Origin: Burkholderiaceae bacterium
GTDB lineage: Bacteria > Pseudomonadota > Gammaproteobacteria > Burkholderiales > Burkholderiaceae
Assembly: GCA_022701965.1 (NCBI GenBank)
Contig: JAKONL010000164.1
Location: 1 to 11,328 of the forward strand
Reading direction: 5' to 3'
Length of the DNA stretch: 11,328 nucleotides
Shown: positions 7,436 through 11,328 of the stretch, piece after piece
How positions within the stretch are numbered: position 1 is the stretch's first letter
How the letters are laid out: every line of letters starts with the position of its first letter
Translations under genes and position numbers: made by a program
Notes under the pieces: model-generated
Seen by the model: only the letters and a program-made list of their open reading frames with translations
What the model was told of the DNA's origin: nothing
Databases searched by the model: none

Positions 7436-7450
7436 GGGGAGATTGTCCCC
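7436..7450 (-). promoter_or_regulatory. -10-like GACAAT within a GGGGA/TCCCC inverted repeat, before rluF
   Basis: On the minus strand GGGGA-CAATC-TCCCC is a 5-bp inverted repeat enclosing GACAAT (7447-7442), which ends 9 nt before the rluF ATG. A start from it would leave almost no leader, agreeing with the lack of a ribosome-binding site. No convincing -35 element is visible. The same GACAAT hexamer precedes srkA. Confidence 0.4.
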
Positions 7451-7460
7451 GCTAACCCGC

Positions 7461-7742
7461 TCAACCCTGCTGCTGGCTCCCGGACTGCGACGACGACCGG
7501 CTCGCGGGCGGCGTCATCTGGCGCAGCATGCCGACGGCGGTGCCGTCCACGTCGACATCGCGCTGCTGCCCGCCCAGGTACTGCCGTACTGCCGAGGTGG
7601 CGTCGCCTGCGGCGCGTACCGCGGCCCGCAGACGGGCCTCGTTCACCTCGAGCACGGCCGTCCAGTAGCCGACCTCGCGCGGTTCGTCCAGGTTGATCCA
7701 GCCGCTGTCGCGGGGGACGCGTGTCGTCGTTCGCTTCGTCAT
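7461..7742 (-). CDS. DUF3606 domain protein, function unknown
   Basis: This small protein of 93 residues carries a DUF3606-like core. Its [18 protein letters not shown] (about 16-33), then [22 protein letters not shown] (about 36-57) match that family's I-N-x-x-E-x-Y-E-V-x-Y-W-T and L-x-x-A-V-x-x-V-G pattern. The core resembles a short helical domain common in proteobacteria; its role is unknown. After it comes a polar tail rich in Ser and Gln (about 80-93). I chose the ATG at 7742 because GGAG lies six nt upstream on the minus strand. A 13-residue upstream extension in the same frame has no such site and is not conserved-looking. The 130 bp between kdpE and this gene contain an A+T-rich patch that probably holds its own promoter. 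It is likely independent of Kdp function. Confidence 0.82.
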   Translation of the reverse strand: MTKRTTTRVPRDSGWINLDEPREVGYWTAVLEVNEARLRAAVRAAGDATSAVRQYLGGQQRDVDVDGTAVGMLRQMTPPASRSSSQSGSQQQG

Positions 7743-7872
7743 GTGTGTCTCCGGCGCGCTGATTGCTTTCAGGGCCGGCACATCGCCGGAAGCAGCAATA
7801 TTTGTTGCGCGTTTGTGTAATAAGTCAGAACACGGGCGATCCGGTGTAGGAAATATCCTTCGGCGATTGCGG
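7743..7872 (-). promoter_or_regulatory. A+T-rich gap between kdpE and the DUF3606 gene
   Basis: This 130-bp gap has a stretch (about 7795-7860) visibly richer in A and T than the rest of the window. It includes the near-palindrome GGAAATATCC (7849-7858). It probably contains the DUF3606 promoter on the minus strand, but I could not fix a convincing -35/-10 pair. No T-tailed terminator for kdpE is visible. Confidence 0.35.
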
Positions 7873-8577
<705 letters not shown>

Positions 8578-8582
8578 GGCGG

Positions 8583-11328
8583 CTACGGCTCCGGCTGGGA
8601 AGGCGCCTCGGCGGCGTGGGGCGGCGTGCGGCGCGGCAGCACGACGGTGAATTCTGCGCCGCCGCCCCCGGCATCCGGCGCCGCGTTCGCGGCCTCGATC
8701 GTTCCGCCGTGCGCGCCGACGATCGCCTTGCAGATCGCCAGGCCCAGTCCGACGCCGGGCGTCGCCGACTCGGCCTGGCCGCGCGTGAACTTGTCGAAGA
8801 GCCGCTGCTCGCGCCCGAGCGACGACTTCGGCAGGCCGGGGCCATGGTCGCGCACCGACAGGACCAGCGACTGCGGCTCGACGCGCGCGCCGACGACGAT
8901 CGGCGGCGCGCCGTACTTGGCCGCGTTCTCCAGCAGGTTGACCAGCACCCGCTCGATCAGCACCGCATCGAACTCGACCAGCGGCAGGTCCTCGGCCAGC
9001 GCCGTGCGCACCGGGCGGTCGCCGAGCGCCGGCCCCGCCGATCGGATCGCCGAGCCGACCACCTCCTCGACCGACTGCCAGTCGCGCCGCAGGTCGACGG
9101 CGCCGCCGGCCGCGCCGCTCTCCAGCCGCGCCATGTCGAGCAGGTTGTCGACCAGCGCGGTCAGCGCGCGTGCCTGCGCGACGATCGCACGCGCCGTCTC
9201 CGCCTGGCCCTGGGCTTGTGTCTGTGTCTGCGCGGGCGCGTCGCCCGCCGCCGGCCGCTGCAGCGACTCGGCCAGGCCGATCAGCGCGGTCAGCGGCGTG
9301 CGTACGTCGTGCGAGATCGCGCCGACCAGCGTGTTGCGCAGCCGCTCGGATTCCATCTCCACCACCGCCTGCTGCGCGACCTCGACGTAATGCACGCGCT
9401 CCAGGGCGATGGCGATCTGGCGCGCGAGCGTATCGAGCTGCCGGGCCTGCTCGGGAATCAGCAGCCAGCGCGGCTGCGCGGGGCTGAGCGCGAGCACGCC
9501 GCGCACGCGCATCGGTGCGCGCAGCGGCATGTAGTGCCTGGGTTGCGCGGCCAGCGTCGCGGTGGCGAGCCCGGCCGGCTGGCCCTGGCGGAAGGCCCAG
9601 TCGGCCACGTCCGGATCGAAGCCCGGCGGCGGCGCGGCCGGCGATGCGAGCCGGTCGTGCGCGTCGGTCGCCACGACCAGCGCGCGCCCGCCGAAGTGAC
9701 GCTGCACGGCCGCCGCGCCGAGCGCCACCACCTGCGCGGTCTCCAGGGCGGCCGACAGGTCGCGCGTGAGCTCGAACAGCGACTGCGCGCGGCGCTCCCG
9801 GCTGCCCGACACGCCGACCGCGAAGCGCAGCCCGGCCGTGAGCTGGCCCACCAGCAGGCCGACGCCCAGCATCACCGCGAAGGTCACCAGGTACTGCACG
9901 TCGCTGATGGCGAAGGACATGCGTGGCGTGACGAAGAAGAAGTCGAACGCGGCGACGTTGAGCAGCGCGGCGAGCGCCGCCGGCCCGCGACCGAAGCGCA
10001 TCGCCACGCCCACCACGCCGAGCAGGAAGAGCATCACGATGTTGACCTGCTCCAGCACGCCCGACAGCGGCGTCGCCACCAGCGTCACGGCCGTGCCGGC
10101 CACCGCGGCCCAGACGTAGCCGTGCCAGCGCGCGTGCGCCTTCGGCCCGGCATCGATCGCCTCAGGCGCCCCGGCATCCTGCCCTCCGGAGATCGCGCGC
10201 GCCAGGCGCCGCGTGCTGTACGCCTGCGCGGTCTCGACGATGTCGAGCGACGGCGCGAGGCGCGCGAGCCGCCGCGAGAGCGAAGTGCGCCAGCCGGCCC
10301 GCGGCGCCGCGCGGCCGACCACCAGCGTCGCGCAGTTGAGCCGCCGGGCCTGCGCGGCCAGCGCCTGCGCGACGTCGTCGCCCGAGAGCACCGCGGTCTC
10401 GGCCCCGAGCTCCCCGGCCAGCTTGAGCACGGCCAGGATGCGGTCGCGCTCGGCCGCCGGCAGGCGCTGCAGCCGGGGCGTCTCGACGTACGCCGCATGC
10501 CAGCGCGCATTGAGCTGCCCGGCCAGCCGCGCGGCCGAGCGCACCGTCTGCGCCGCGCCCTCGTGCGGGCCGACGCAGGCGAGGATCGCGCCCGAGGTGT
10601 TCCAGGCGTCCAGCCCCTCGGCCTTCGACTGCTCGACGCGCCAGCCGCGCACGTCGTCCTCGACATGCTCGGCGGTGCGCCGAAGCGCGATCTCGCGCAG
10701 CGCGATCAGGTTGCCCTTCCTGAAGAAGTTCTGTGCCGCGCGCTCGGCCTGCTTCGGCAGGTAGACCTTGCCGGCCGCGAGGCGCGCGGTCAGTTCGTCG
10801 GCCGTGACGTCGACCATCACCACCTCGTCGGCCTGGTCGAGCACGCGGTCGGGCACGGTCTCCTGCACCCGCACGCCGGTGATCGCGCCGACGGTGCCGT
10901 TCAGGCTCTCGAGATGCTGCACGTTGAGCGCCGACCAGACGTCGATGCCCGCGGCCAGCAGTTCCTGCACGTCCTGCCAGCGCTTGGCGTGCCGCGAGCC
11001 GGGCGCGTTGGAGTGCGCGAGTTCGTCGACCAGCAGCACCGCCGGCCGGCGCGCGAGCGCGGCGTCGAGATCGAACTCCGCCAGCGCGTGGCCGCGCTGC
11101 GCGACGTCGCGCAACGGCAGCCGCGCCAGCCCCTCGAGCAGCGCCGCCGTCTCGCTGCGCCCGTGCGTCTCGACGACGCCGATCAGCACGTCGCGCCCGG
11201 CCGCCGCCTCGCGCTGCGCCGCGCTCAGCATCGCCCAGGTCTTGCCCACGCCCGCGCTGGCCCCGAAGTAGATGCGCAGGCGCCCGCGGGCGGCGCGTGC
11301 CTCGTCGCTGCGCAGCTGCGCGATCAGC
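8583..11328 (-). CDS. kdpD: KdpD, potassium/osmotic-stress sensor histidine kinase (N-terminal tip outside window)
   Basis: KdpD is a membrane sensor kinase that responds to low K+ or osmotic and ionic stress, and phosphorylates or dephosphorylates KdpE. The frame runs off the right edge. 914 residues are visible and, by comparison with E. coli (894), only the first residues are missing. In visible numbering the KdpD sensor domain has Walker A GASAGVGKT (22-30) and Walker B VLLVDELAHSNAPG (97-110). A universal-stress-like domain (about 246-366), four membrane segments (about 403-496, including FDFFFVTPR) and a GAF domain (about 516-646) follow. The HisKA domain has phospho-acceptor His673 in AISHDVRTP (codon 9309-9311), and the HATPase domain has NLLENAAKYG, VRDHGPGLP and VGLGLAICKAI. 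The HisKA hairpin carries an insertion of alternating X-Gln residues. The GTG at 11249 falls inside Walker A and is not the start. kdpFABC is expected to the right. Confidence 0.96.
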   Translation of the reverse strand, partial: LIAQLRSDEARAARGRLRIYFGASAGVGKTWAMLSAAQREAAAGRDVLIGVVETHGRSETAALLEGLARLPLRDVAQRGHALAEFDLDAALARRPAVLLVDELAHSNAPGSRHAKRWQDVQELLAAGIDVWSALNVQHLESLNGTVGAITGVRVQETVPDRVLDQADEVVMVDVTADELTARLAAGKVYLPKQAERAAQNFFRKGNLIALREIALRRTAEHVEDDVRGWRVEQSKAEGLDAWNTSGAILACVGPHEGAAQTVRSAARLAGQLNARWHAAYVETPRLQRLPAAERDRILAVLKLAGELGAETAVLSGDDVAQALAAQARRLNCATLVVGRAAPRAGWRTSLSRRLARLAPSLDIVETAQAYSTRRLARAISGGQDAGAPEAIDAGPKAHARWHGYVWAAVAGTAVTLVATPLSGVLEQVNIVMLFLLGVVGVAMRFGRGPAALAALLNVAAFDFFFVTPRMSFAISDVQYLVTFAVMLGVGLLVGQLTAGLRFAVGVSGSRERRAQSLFELTRDLSAALETAQVVALGAAAVQRHFGGRALVVATDAHDRLASPAAPPPGFDPDVADWAFRQGQPAGLATATLAAQPRHYMPLRAPMRVRGVLALSPAQPRWLLIPEQARQLDTLARQIAIALERVHYVEVAQQAVVEMESERLRNTLVGAISHDVRTPLTALIGLAESLQRPAAGDAPAQTQTQAQGQAETARAIVAQARALTALVDNLLDMARLESGAAGGAVDLRRDWQSVEEVVGSAIRSAGPALGDRPVRTALAEDLPLVEFDAVLIERVLVNLLENAAKYGAPPIVVGARVEPQSLVLSVRDHGPGLPKSSLGREQRLFDKFTRGQAESATPGVGLGLAICKAIVGAHGGTIEAANAAPDAGGGGAEFTVVLPRRTPPHAAEAPSQPEP

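Noticed and set aside
7849..7858. GGAAATATCC near-palindrome after kdpE as a terminator or named operator
   Set aside because: Only a few base pairs, no T-run, and no regulator I can tie it to. It is kept only as part of the A+T-rich gap.
11247..11249. GTG as the start codon of kdpD
   Set aside because: It lies inside the Walker A motif, and the frame continues upstream to the window edge with conserved KdpD sequence, so the gene is simply cut by the edge.

Overview
This is a GC-rich chromosomal window with strongly G/C-biased third codon positions. The proteins read as those of a betaproteobacterium, most likely order Burkholderiales and plausibly Comamonadaceae-like. That placement rests on recognising protein families by eye, not on any search. 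I count ten protein genes. The left one is cut at its 5' end by the window edge, and the right one (kdpD, on the minus strand) is also cut at its 5' end. I see no tRNA, rRNA, insertion sequence, phage gene, CRISPR array or other sign of recent transfer.

Layout from left to right. The 3' part of a 3-hydroxybutyryl-CoA dehydrogenase gene (+) is followed by a perfect GC-rich hairpin. Next is an organic-peroxide module, ohrR then ohr (+), with an OhrR-box-like inverted repeat inside the ohrR promoter and an intrinsic terminator after ohr. A SrkA/RdoA-type stress kinase (+) follows and converges on a small glycine-rich lipoprotein gene (-), which lies 5 nt downstream of htpG (-). Between htpG and the divergent aqpZ (+) is a 233-bp regulatory gap containing a heat-shock (sigma-32-like) promoter for htpG, a palindrome and a perfect hairpin before aqpZ. 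Downstream are a repeat-rich leader and a small secreted protein (+). That protein converges, with no gap, on an RluF/RsuA-family pseudouridine synthase (-). A DUF3606 protein (-) and the kdpE and kdpD two-component genes (-) complete the window.

Functionally most genes are envelope or stress related: peroxide detoxification (OhrR/Ohr), oxidative-damage kinase (SrkA), chaperone (HtpG), water channel (AqpZ) and potassium/osmotic sensing (KdpDE). They sit in separate transcription units, so this is a neighbourhood and not one operon. The kdpFABC pump genes would be expected beyond the right edge, upstream of kdpD.

I found no convincing undescribed system. The points most worth a second look are at the regulatory level: apparently leaderless promoters with identical -10-to-ATG spacing, the sigma-32-like htpG promoter, the perfect hairpin before aqpZ and the GGTCGA repeat cluster. 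At the protein level they are a long acidic insertion in HtpG, a Gln-dipeptide insertion in the KdpD histidine-kinase hairpin, and two uncharacterised small envelope proteins.
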